A stretch of DNA of 9,714 nucleotides from Candidatus Poribacteria bacterium (GCA_012961655.1 DTYX01000965.1:1-9714), one strand, 5' to 3'. Positions 1 through 6,120 are shown, numbered from the stretch's first letter. Notes: a model not told the origin generated them from the letters alone. Made by a program: numbers and translations.

Positions 1-37
1 TTCACATATCTTACAAATTCCCCATGATAGAATCTGC

Positions 38-112
38 GTAGCCGAACTTGCCAAAGTTCGGGGGTCCGGCATTTGGGAATTCAGTTTCCCGAATTCTTGC
101 GAATTCGGCTAC
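38..112. repeat. Nested palindromic intergenic repeat, copy 1
   Basis: An outer inverted repeat GTAGCCGAA (38-46) / TTCGGCTAC (104-112) encloses further palindromes: CCGAACTT (42-49) / AAGTTCGG (54-61), GGGAA (75-79) / TTCCC (86-90), and two GAATTC boxes separated by TTGC (91-106). Read on the minus strand, the right end matches the start of the repeat at 6035-6120, so this is a family of at least two copies in opposite orientation. It is probably a REP- or MITE-like element; there is no open frame in it. Confidence 0.6.
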
Positions 113-161
113 ATCCCACTATTTTTCCGCGTGGGGAATTTCTGGAACAAGAAAAATTTAC

Positions 162-191
162 TTGACCTTTCATACAAAAATATGATATTAT
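162..191 (+). promoter_or_regulatory. Possible sigma70-type promoter
   Basis: TTGACC (162-167) is followed after 18 bases by TATTAT (186-191) in an AT-rich stretch. Each box differs by one base from the sigma70 consensus. The start point would lie near 198, about 550 bases before selD. The bases between contain no clear gene, so this could drive a long leader or nothing at all. It is a pattern match only. Confidence 0.25.
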
Positions 192-602
192 AACGTAGAA
201 TATATAAATGTGGTGATATGGATATGATTAGCTGTGTTTCCGGAAGAGTGGAAGTAATGATGCTAAAATCATTCACAGAAAGGATTCTCAAAAATGTTAA
301 AATACTTTATTTGAGCAAAAATCTGAGGGCATTTGCCTAAAGGCACGGTGTGCCTGAATTTCCCAAAGATTTTCTCCTGTCCGACTAGGTTCATCAAAAG
401 CCTTTCCACCTAAAAACTTTCACAGTTCTTATTGGCGGCTGATTGGCTTTGAGTGAACCGAGATAATCCGTCGGCGCAGGGCAAGTCAATTGGCAGAAAA
501 GTGAGACTGTGGAGGTTATCCTATCTTTTAACCTATCAAGATAATTCCCTTCACACCAAAATCAGCATTAACTTACTGGCAATAAAGTATACTCACTATG
601 AG

Positions 603-718
603 TGAATGGCACTTACTTTAGGTTCGTAGTGAGGCAATTTATTGCCGTCGTCATAGCATGGAACGGCGATGAATCGCCCTACTACAAACAGTTATTTGGC
701 TTAATTCAGTGCCATTCA
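603..718. repeat. Inverted-repeat-bounded element with two inner hairpins
   Basis: TGAATGGCACT (603-613) and AGTGCCATTCA (708-718) form an 11-bp perfect inverted repeat. Inside lie two more perfect hairpins, GGCAAT-tt-ATTGCC (633-646) and GGCGAT-ga-ATCGCC (665-678). The whole looks like a small non-coding MITE-like or palindromic repeat unit. It ends 29 bases before the selD start, so any nearby selD promoter must lie in it, upstream of it or in the short gap. Confidence 0.5.
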
Positions 719-731
719 GGTTAAAATAGAA

Positions 732-743
732 AGGAATATTCCT
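732..743. promoter_or_regulatory. 12-bp palindrome over the selD ribosome binding site
   Basis: AGGAATATTCCT is a perfect 12-bp palindrome. It contains the AAGGA that is the only Shine-Dalgarno-like sequence before the selD ATG at 748, at a rather long spacing of 12 bases. It could be an operator half-site pair or a way of masking the ribosome binding site, or it could be chance. Confidence 0.3.
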
Positions 744-747
744 GAAC

Positions 748-1797
748 ATGACTGATGAAGAAAAAATTCGTTTAACTAGCCTGGTCAAATCTGCCGGGTG
801 AGCGGCGAAGATTGGTCCGTGTGACCTACGCGAAGCATTGCATCAATTACAATTTATAACCGATTCGCATGTCATAGTAGACGCCGGCACATCCGACGAC
901 GCTTCAGTATATAAAATCGGGGATGACCTTGCGCTGGTTCAGACGGTGGACTACATTACGCCTGTTGTAGATGACCCGTATACCTTTGGCGAGATAGCTG
1001 CAACAAATTCTATCAGCGACATTTACGCCATGGGCGCTAAACCGCTATTCGCTTTGAATATAGTAGGTTTTCCCATCAGTAAAGTGCCGATAAAAATTCT
1101 GGAAGCCATCTTACAAGGCGGCGCGGCGAAAGCGGCGGAGGCGAGTGTTAGCATCTTAGGAGGGCATTCGGTCGATGACGATGAACCAAAGTTTGGTTTA
1201 GTCGTAACGGGAGTCGTGCATCCTGACAAGGTTATCAAGAATTCCACCGCGCAAGCGGGAGATAATCTAATTTTAACAAAACCGCTAGGAACGGGAATCG
1301 TCAACACGGCTGTCAAGGCTGAATTAGCCTCAGAAGAGAGTATGAGCGAGGCTATTCGGATGATGAAAACTTTGAACCGCGTTGCTTCGGAAGCGATGGT
1401 CAAAGTTGGCGTGAACGCATGCACCGATGTCACAGGATTTGGACTTTTGGGACATCTACATGAAATGGTAGAAGCAAGCGGCGTGGGCGCTAAAATTAAT
1501 CTTTCCCAAATTCCTGTCATCACAGGCGTCTGGAAATTAGTCGATGATTGGATTGTCCCCGAAGGCGTTCACTCGAATGTGGAATTCGTGCAAGAGAAAC
1601 TGGAATGGGGTTCTCATCTGCCTGAAGATGCCATCTATCTGCTGTGTGACCCACAAACTTCCGGGGGATTGTTAATCTCAGTACCCCAAGCGAAAACTGA
1701 TGAACTAATTAAGATTTTGGCCGATGCAAATGTAGAAACAGTCACATCGGTCGGTGAGATTATCGCGGATAAAGAAAACAGAATCTATGTGACGTGA
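748..1797 (+). CDS. selD: Selenophosphate synthase SelD, selenocysteine-containing
   Basis: SelD (selenide, water dikinase) makes selenophosphate from selenide and ATP; this is the selenium donor for selenocysteine-tRNA, selenouridine and labile selenium cofactors. From the ATG at 748 the frame encodes 349 residues, close to the 347 of E. coli SelD, if the TGA at 799-801 is read through. That TGA is codon 18, in the context KSAG-U-AAKIGP, and aligns with catalytic Cys17 of E. coli SelD; Lys21 aligns with its Lys20, and the second Cys of the E. coli loop is Ala here. Asp51, Asp68, Asp91 (in TNSISDIYAMG) and Asp227 (in DVTGFGLLGH) fall at the numbers of the metal- and ATP-binding residues of E. 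coli SelD. The CDPQTSGGL motif is present near the C-terminus. A start at the TTG at 838 would drop the catalytic loop and is wrong. It is the first gene of the selenium cluster, with 42 bases to the next gene. Confidence 0.95.
799..831 (+). promoter_or_regulatory. Sec UGA codon and bacterial SECIS hairpin in selD
   Basis: The in-frame TGA (799-801) is followed by a hairpin with upper stem GGTC (814-817) / GACC (823-826), loop CGTGT, and a lower stem GCG (805-807) / CGC (829-831) across an internal loop. The apical loop begins 16 nt after the TGA and has a G as its second base. Both fit what is described for bacterial SECIS elements: a small apical loop about 16-37 nt after UGA, with a G among its first two bases. 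SelB should bind here if the site is used for selenocysteine. Confidence 0.75.
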
Positions 1798-1839
1798 TAC
1801 GTAATACGTGAAACGTAAAACTTAAAGAAGGAGGATAAA

Positions 1840-3111
1840 ATGACAGACTATCTTCAGATATGGGAGGATTTAGGGCTGGATATAGACAGACACAACACGC
1901 TGTTAGATATCCTTCCTGGTGTTTATCAGGATGTTTATCTATCCCAGGAAAATCGCCCTGAAGGGATGAAATATTTCGACTTCGTTGTATCCGAGATTCA
2001 CGGATTGCGTGTAAAAGAGTTAGTTGAACACAAAGAAAAAGGCGGCAAAGTTTTCGGCACATTCTGCGTGTATGTCCCTGACGAGCTTATCATCGCAGCG
2101 GGTGGAGCCGCCGTCGGGCTCTGCGGAGGAACCGATTTTTCCATCCCCGCCGCTGAAGAGATATTGCCGAGAAATCTCTGTCCGCTTATCAAATCAGCGT
2201 TCGGATTCAAAGTCAGCCGAACCTGTCCCTACTTTGAAGTTGCCGATTTAGTCGTCGGAGAGACAACCTGCGACGGTAAGAAAAAGACCTGGGAGATCTT
2301 CGGCGAGCACGCCCCGATGTATGTGATGGAATTGCCACAGTGCAAAGAAGAAGGGGATAAAGAATTATGGTTCCACGAGCTTTACCGTTTCAAAGATAAA
2401 GTGGAGGAGGTAACAAGCAACACTATCACAAGTGAAAATCTCATTGAAGCCATCAATATTGTCGATGCCCGACGGGCAGCGCTTCAGCGATTATTCGACT
2501 TGCGTAAATCCGACCCGACGCCTATAAGCGGCTTGGACGCCCTGTTGATTTCGCAGATATATTTTTACGATGAGCCAGTCCGCTTCACGAATCAGGTTAA
2601 TGAACTGTGCGACGAACTGGAAGAGCGAATCCAAAAAGGCGAAGGAGCTTTTTCCAAAGGAACAACGCGTATGCTGACAGCCGGCACTCCAATGGCTATC
2701 CCCCACTGGAAATTACACAACATCGTGGAGAAAAGCGGCGCAGCCATTGTCTGCGAGGAATCATGCGTCGGAACCCGTTCACTCACAGGCGAAACAGAAA
2801 GCAAAGGCGATAGTTTGGACGATTTGCTTGAGTCAATTGGCGAACGCCAATTCAAAATAAACTGCGCCTGCTTCACACCAAATGATGAACGTCTCGACGA
2901 CATCATAGACCTGGCTAGGGAATATAAAATCGATGGCGTGATTCAGTACGTTCTACAATTCTGCCAACCGTTTTCCATCGAATCTGTGAAAGTCCAGCAA
3001 GCTCTGGAAAAAGCAGGTATTCCGTCTATAAGCATCGAAAGCGATTATAGCATGGAGGACGTAGGACAACTTCAAACCCGCATTGAAGCGTTTTTGGAGG
3101 TAGTTGGGTAA
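1840..3111 (+). CDS. Double-cubane-cluster (HgdB/FldBC-like) reductase subunit
   Basis: The protein has 423 residues and belongs to the 2-hydroxyacyl-CoA dehydratase D-component superfamily. The cysteine pattern fits the double-cubane-cluster proteins (DCCP, characterised from Carboxydothermus hydrogenoformans) better than true dehydratases. Motifs seen are FGTFCVYVPDE (Cys76), LCPLIKS (Cys114), RTCPYFEVADL (Cys129), TTCDGKKKTWE (Cys144), ELPQC (Cys168), VCEESCVGTR (Cys305, Cys309), CACFTPND (Cys342, Cys344) and FCQPFS (Cys375). Such proteins carry an [8Fe-9S] double cubane and use electrons pushed by an ATPase partner to reduce small molecules; the physiological substrate is generally unknown. 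The start is set by a strong GAAGGAGG six bases before the ATG. The partner ATPase follows at 3228. The selenium neighbours suggest a role in selenium handling, but this is an inference from context alone. Confidence 0.85.
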   Translation: MTDYLQIWEDLGLDIDRHNTLLDILPGVYQDVYLSQENRPEGMKYFDFVVSEIHGLRVKELVEHKEKGGKVFGTFCVYVPDELIIAAGGAAVGLCGGTDFSIPAAEEILPRNLCPLIKSAFGFKVSRTCPYFEVADLVVGETTCDGKKKTWEIFGEHAPMYVMELPQCKEEGDKELWFHELYRFKDKVEEVTSNTITSENLIEAINIVDARRAALQRLFDLRKSDPTPISGLDALLISQIYFYDEPVRFTNQVNELCDELEERIQKGEGAFSKGTTRMLTAGTPMAIPHWKLHNIVEKSGAAIVCEESCVGTRSLTGETESKGDSLDDLLESIGERQFKINCACFTPNDERLDDIIDLAREYKIDGVIQYVLQFCQPFSIESVKVQQALEKAGIPSISIESDYSMEDVGQLQTRIEAFLEVVG

Positions 3112-3119
3112 AAGGGCGA

Positions 3120-3168
3120 AGGGGCAAGATGGCAAAGGGGGAAGAAGGCTAATTGCCACCTTGCCCTT
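3120..3168 (+). other. Long hairpin between the double-cubane protein and its ATPase
   Basis: Bases 3120-3134 pair with 3154-3168: fifteen positions with one A-C mismatch and one G-U pair, around a 19-base purine-rich loop. No T run follows, so it is not a classical intrinsic terminator. It lies 8 bases after the upstream stop and 59 bases before the ATPase start. It could stabilise the upstream message or set the protein ratio, or it could be one of the palindromic repeats of this genome. Confidence 0.5.
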
Positions 3169-3227
3169 GTATCTGACAACTCACAAACTTTCAACGAATC
3201 CTTGTAGTAGTAATTTAGGAGTAGGTT

Positions 3228-3989
3228 ATGAAAGTCATCGGTTTGGATATCGGTTCTCGCACAATTGCGCTTGTCGAATTCGATGGTCAAGACATCGTAA
3301 ATTTCGAGATTACCGATACAGGTGCGAATTCATTGGAGAGATGTCGGAAATTGCTTGAAGGCAGAGAATATGAAAATTTGGTCGCGACCGGTTATGGAAG
3401 GCATCTGTTAGCCTCTCATTTTGGCAGCAACGTCGTTACCGAGATAAAAGCCTATGCTCAGGGGGCGCATTTTTTGTACCCTGATGCCAGAAGTGTTATT
3501 GACATCGGCGGGCAGGATAGCAAAACCATTAGCTTAAATGGCAACGGTGGTGTGTTAAAGTTTGAGATGAACGATAGATGCGCGGCTGGCACGGGTAGAT
3601 TTTTGGAAACGATGGCACGAGTGATGGGGATGCCAATCGAAGAATTTGGGCAATATGCTCTGAGTGCAAATGGTATAAGCGTAAAGGTCAACAGTATGTG
3701 TACCGTCTTCGCCGAATCGGAAGTGATTTCGCTCATCGCCAAAAACGAAGACGGACGCCGAATTGCTCTCGGACTACACGAAGCCATTAGCGAACGCATC
3801 GCCGGCATGGTGCGTAGAGTCGGTTTGAAGCAGCGGATTGTCTTTGCAGGCGGCGTGGCGAAAAATCCTTGTATAACACGGCTGCTTTCACAAAAGCTCG
3901 GATGGGGGCTCACTATGCCTGAAGAACCGCAGATAGTAGGCGCACTGGGCGCGGCGATTATTGCTTACAGGCAGATTGCAGACTCGTAG
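3228..3989 (+). CDS. Acyl-CoA dehydratase/DCCP activator ATPase (HgdC-like)
   Basis: The 253-residue protein is an ASKHA-fold ATPase of the BadF/BadG/BcrA/BcrD-HgdC group. It shows the phosphate-1 motif GLDIGSRT (residues 5-12), phosphate-2 motif DIGGQDSKT (92-100), the Cys loop NDRCAAGTGRFLE (Cys118), the second conserved Cys in CTVFAESEV (Cys158), and the adenosine motif FAGGVAKN (206-213). In this family the two cysteines of each monomer hold one [4Fe-4S] cluster at the dimer interface, and ATP hydrolysis drives an electron to the partner enzyme. The length (about 255) is normal and an AGGAG lies before the ATG. It follows its presumed partner by 116 bases, and the tRNA gene begins 7 bases after its stop. 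No in-frame TGA is seen, so it is not a selenoprotein. Confidence 0.9.
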   Translation: MKVIGLDIGSRTIALVEFDGQDIVNFEITDTGANSLERCRKLLEGREYENLVATGYGRHLLASHFGSNVVTEIKAYAQGAHFLYPDARSVIDIGGQDSKTISLNGNGGVLKFEMNDRCAAGTGRFLETMARVMGMPIEEFGQYALSANGISVKVNSMCTVFAESEVISLIAKNEDGRRIALGLHEAISERIAGMVRRVGLKQRIVFAGGVAKNPCITRLLSQKLGWGLTMPEEPQIVGALGAAIIAYRQIADS

Positions 3990-3996
3990 GAATCAC

Positions 3997-4089
3997 GAGT
4001 GGAATAGGGGGCTGGCGCCTCCCGCAGGCTGCAAACCTGTTGTCAGTACCTTCAATGGGCCGAGGTGGGTTCGATTCCCACTCCACTCT
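3997..4089 (+). tRNA. tRNA-Cys (GCA) with a tRNA-Sec-like body ('selC*'-like)
   Basis: The fold, by hand: acceptor GAGTGGA (3997-4003) / TCCACTC (4082-4088), 7 bp; D stem GGGGGC (4007-4012) / GCCTCC (4017-4022), 6 bp with one G-U pair and a 4-base loop TGGC; anticodon stem GCAGG (4024-4028) / CCTGT (4036-4040); anticodon loop CTGCAAA (4029-4035) with anticodon GCA (4031-4033); long variable arm about 4041-4064 (an imperfect stem around loop 4051-4056); T stem GTGGG (4065-4069) / CCCAC (4077-4081) with loop TTCGATT. The discriminator is T4089 and no CCA is encoded. The 6-bp D stem with 4-base loop, the variable arm and the lack of U8 are tRNA-Sec traits. Anticodon GCA and U73 are the main identity elements of cysteinyl-tRNA synthetase. 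Bacterial tRNA-Sec normally has an 8+5 acceptor branch and G73; this one has 7+5 and U73. Cys-type tRNAs mimicking tRNA-Sec have been described in bacteria. Charging with Cys is inferred. Confidence 0.85.
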
Positions 4090-4125
4090 CTTATTTCTAA
4101 CCTGACGCTTTCATCTCGCTCTTTC

Positions 4126-4265
4126 CTCAAAGCTTACTGCCCTTTGCCCTTCGCGCCTTTGAGCTTTCACGCATCACGTTTCACGCATTATCTTTACCGC
4201 AATAGGGCGACCCTTGAGCGAGGGCTCAAAGGCTGGAAAAAGTCGTGTAACCAGAGGGACGGAGG
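4126..4265 (+). promoter_or_regulatory. Leader with competing hairpins before the cysteine desulfurase
   Basis: GCCTTTGAGC (4155-4164) can pair perfectly over 10 bp with GCTCAAAGGC (4224-4233), or its CTTTGAG with CTCAAAG (4126-4132). The right arm can instead form a local hairpin TTGAGC-gagg-GCTCAA (4214-4229), and CTGG (4233-4236) / CCAG (4251-4254) forms a further small stem-loop. These are mutually exclusive folds directly before GGAGG (4261-4265), the ribosome binding site of the desulfurase. I recognise no known riboswitch class. It could be a translational switch, or tRNA processing remnants plus chance repeats. Confidence 0.35.
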
Positions 4266-4273
4266 ATAATAAA

Positions 4274-5413
4274 TTGATTTACATGGACAACGCGGCAACA
4301 TCTTATCCAAAGCCGGATGTTGTCATACAAGCGATGACCGATTACATGAAAAATATCGGCGCCAATTCAGGTCGCTCAAGCCATCGGCTCGCGATTGAGG
4401 CTGGTCATATCATTTACGAAACGCGGGAAGCTATCGCTGAACTGTTTAATATTTCCGACCCGCTCCGAATCATCTTTTGTAGCAACGTTACGGAAGCTCT
4501 AAACCTCGCTATGCGTGGATTTTTGAAACCCGACGATGGCGTTATCACCAGTTCCATCGAACATAATTCAGTCATGCGACCATTGCGCGCTTTGGAAGAA
4601 GAAGGCGTAGAGGTAACTGTCGTAAATTGCTCGTCACAGGGTTTTTTAGAACCTCGTGAAATCCAAGCCGCGATAAAAGCCAACACTAAACTTATAGTTT
4701 TGAATCACGCTTCCAATGTCATAGGGAGTATTCTCCCCGTGGCTGAAGTCGGTGAAATCGCACGCCAGAACGATTTGCTTTTGCTGTTAGACGCTGCCCA
4801 AACGGGCGGCGCATATCCTATCGATGTGGAAGCGATGAATATAGACCTCTTAGCTTTTACTGGACACAAGGCGATGTATGGGCCGCAGGGGACGGGCGGA
4901 TTATACATCCGCGAAGGCGTAGATTTAAAACCTTTGAAATGGGGTGGAACAGGCAGCCGCTCCGATGAAGAACGCCAGCCCGACTTTTTGCCCGACAGAT
5001 ATGAGAGCGGCACGCTAAATATCGTGGGGTTAGCAGGCTTGGGCGCCGGAGTTCGATTTGTACTTGCCGAAGGTGAAGACAATATTCGTGGAAAAGAGAA
5101 AAATTTGACTCAGAAGTTGCTAGACGGTTTGACAAATTTAAAAGGTGTAACTGTCTATGGTGGATTAGATATTGACCGGCAAGTCGGGCTTGTCTCCTTT
5201 AACATAGACGGCTTGATGCCTTCCGAAGTCGGATTTCAATTGGATGAGGAATATGAAATTATGTGCCGAGTCGGACTACACTGCGCCCCAGCCGCGCACA
5301 AAACCATCGGCACATTTCCAACAGGCACAGTACGTTTGAGCTTGAGCTATTTTACAACAGAGGAAGAGATAGGGAAAACAATAGAAGCTATAACGAAAAT
5401 CGCATCAAAGTGA
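4274..5413 (+). CDS. Cysteine desulfurase family protein (TIGR01977-like)
   Basis: This is a PLP-dependent class V aminotransferase of 379 residues that would take sulfur or selenium from cysteine or selenocysteine onto its active-site Cys. I place the start at TTG 4274, 8 bases after GGAGG, giving the usual family N-terminus MIYMDNAATSYPKP; the earlier in-frame TTG at 4214 would add 20 residues of non-family sequence. Visible landmarks are EHNS (His97), LLDAAQ (Asp173), the PLP lysine in FTGHKAMYGPQGTGG (Lys199), RYESGTLN, and the catalytic Cys337 in RVGLHCAPAAHKTIG. Members of this subfamily are often found beside selD, yedF and DUF3343 genes, in contrast to the housekeeping IscS and SufS. 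YedF follows after 31 bases, so the two are probably cotranscribed. Direct use of selenocysteine as substrate is possible but cannot be read from the sequence. Confidence 0.92.
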   Translation: MIYMDNAATSYPKPDVVIQAMTDYMKNIGANSGRSSHRLAIEAGHIIYETREAIAELFNISDPLRIIFCSNVTEALNLAMRGFLKPDDGVITSSIEHNSVMRPLRALEEEGVEVTVVNCSSQGFLEPREIQAAIKANTKLIVLNHASNVIGSILPVAEVGEIARQNDLLLLLDAAQTGGAYPIDVEAMNIDLLAFTGHKAMYGPQGTGGLYIREGVDLKPLKWGGTGSRSDEERQPDFLPDRYESGTLNIVGLAGLGAGVRFVLAEGEDNIRGKEKNLTQKLLDGLTNLKGVTVYGGLDIDRQVGLVSFNIDGLMPSEVGFQLDEEYEIMCRVGLHCAPAAHKTIGTFPTGTVRLSLSYFTTEEEIGKTIEAITKIASK

Positions 5414-5444
5414 ATTATGAAAGAAATTATGAGGAGGCAACTAA

Positions 5445-6038
5445 ATGGCTAAAATCGTGGATGCCAGAGGATTGACTTGTCCACAGCCGGTCATCCTCAC
5501 CGGAAAAGCTTTAAAAGAAACGGATACGGTAACAGTAATCGTTGATGATGAAACCCCCAGAGATAACGTCTCTCGAATAGCAACCAGAAAAGGCTATAAT
5601 GTTAAAGTTGATGAGAAGGATGGCGAATTCTACATTCACATACAAAAGGCAGGCGTTGAGCCTGTAGGAGAAGCTATTGCTTCGCCTGCGCCGTCCCCGG
5701 AGAGTAATCTCGTAGTTCTCATATCCTCAGATACCATAGGTAGAGGCAGTGAGGAACTAGGCGGGATTTTAATGCGCGCTTTTATGCACACCTTCACGGA
5801 AGTAGAACCGATGCCACAAAGCATGATTTTTATCAACAGCGGGGTGAAACTTGTAATTGAAGATTCAATCGTATTGGAGGATTTGCAAGCATTAGCCGGA
5901 GGAGGGATTCAGATTCTGGTCTGCGGCACCTGTTTGGATTATTTTAAACTGAAAGATAAAGTCGCTGTGGGAGAGATTTCCAACGCTTATACTATCCTTG
6001 AAACTCTTTTACAAGCGGGGAAAGTTGTCAGACTGTAG
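5445..6038 (+). CDS. yedF: Selenium metabolism protein YedF (TusA-like + DsrE-like)
   Basis: The protein has 197 residues and two domains. Residues 1-70 are TusA/SirA-like, with the CPxP motif in DARGLTCPQPV (Cys12), the site that carries persulfide or perselenide in TusA proteins. After a Pro/Ser-rich linker (about 78-87), residues 88-197 form the DsrE-like domain with the SSDTIGRGSEELG motif and CGTCLDYF (Cys160, Cys163). This architecture and length match the sulfurtransferase-like selenium metabolism protein YedF family (TIGR03527), which is found almost only in organisms with SelD. GAGGAGG lies before the ATG. It probably accepts selenium from the upstream desulfurase and passes it toward SelD; the chemistry has not been shown for this family as far as I know. 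The TAG stop lies inside the palindromic repeat that begins at 6035. Confidence 0.93.
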   Translation: MAKIVDARGLTCPQPVILTGKALKETDTVTVIVDDETPRDNVSRIATRKGYNVKVDEKDGEFYIHIQKAGVEPVGEAIASPAPSPESNLVVLISSDTIGRGSEELGGILMRAFMHTFTEVEPMPQSMIFINSGVKLVIEDSIVLEDLQALAGGGIQILVCGTCLDYFKLKDKVAVGEISNAYTILETLLQAGKVVRL

Positions 6039-6120
6039 CCGAATTCGCCGCTAAGCCGAAGGGCATGCAAAAAGCAACGCGCGACTTCGTCTTAGCGCGT
6101 CGTTTCTTGCAGAATTCGGG
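6035..6120. repeat. Palindromic intergenic repeat, copy 2, with an insert
   Basis: The unit begins GTAGCCGAATTCGC (6035-6048), the reverse complement of the right end of copy 1 (99-112), and ends AGAATTCGGG (6111-6120), again matching the same copy read backward. In copy 1 the two blocks are almost adjacent, while here about 60 bases lie between them, including a near-palindrome over AACGCGCG...CGCGTCGTT (6076-6104). The first bases supply the YedF stop codon TAG (6036-6038). It separates yedF from the DUF3343 gene. Confidence 0.55.

Larger units (their letters stand above)
1..747. other. Gene-free leader upstream of selD
   Basis: I see no convincing protein gene in this stretch. A 40-codon frame runs from an ATG at 218 to a TAA at 338-340 (plus strand), but it has no good ribosome binding site and no recognisable motif, so I do not call it. 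The stretch holds a nested palindromic element (38-112), a promoter-like pair (162-191), a small perfect hairpin AGGCAC-ggt-GTGCCT (341-355), an inverted-repeat-bounded element (603-718) and a palindrome over the selD ribosome binding site (732-743). It may contain the promoter of the selenium operon and a long untranslated leader. Confidence 0.6.

Noticed and set aside
109..291. A 60-residue minus-strand frame in the leader
   Set aside because: It overlaps the palindromic repeat and low-complexity AT sequence and has no ribosome binding site or recognisable motif.
218..340. A 40-codon frame downstream of the promoter-like sequence
   Set aside because: There is no proper ribosome binding site and no recognisable motif, and such frames are expected by chance in AT-rich sequence.
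1023..1523. A long minus-strand open frame of 166 codons inside selD
   Set aside because: It is the shadow of the selD reading frame; no motif is seen and SelD explains the conservation.
1794..1825. A short tandem-like stretch (ACGTAATACGTGAAACGTA) after selD, with a related complementary phrase at 4166-4190, considered as a direct-repeat array
   Set aside because: Only two or three imperfect units are present with no spacers; it looks like a simple dispersed repeat and not CRISPR or an operator array.
3997..4089. Calling the tRNA a normal tRNA-Sec (selC)
   Set aside because: The anticodon is GCA rather than UCA, the discriminator is U rather than G, and the acceptor branch is 7+5 bp rather than 8+5.
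4236..4256. Resemblance of GGAAAAAGTCGTGTAACCAG to the 3' end of 16S rRNA
   Set aside because: It matches only loosely over about 15 bases, with no neighbouring rRNA sequence and no anti-Shine-Dalgarno end.
4214..4273. An upstream start (TTG 4214) for the cysteine desulfurase giving 20 more residues
   Set aside because: The extra residues do not look like the family, TTG 4214 is inside a hairpin, and TTG 4274 has GGAGG at 8 bases and yields the normal N-terminus.
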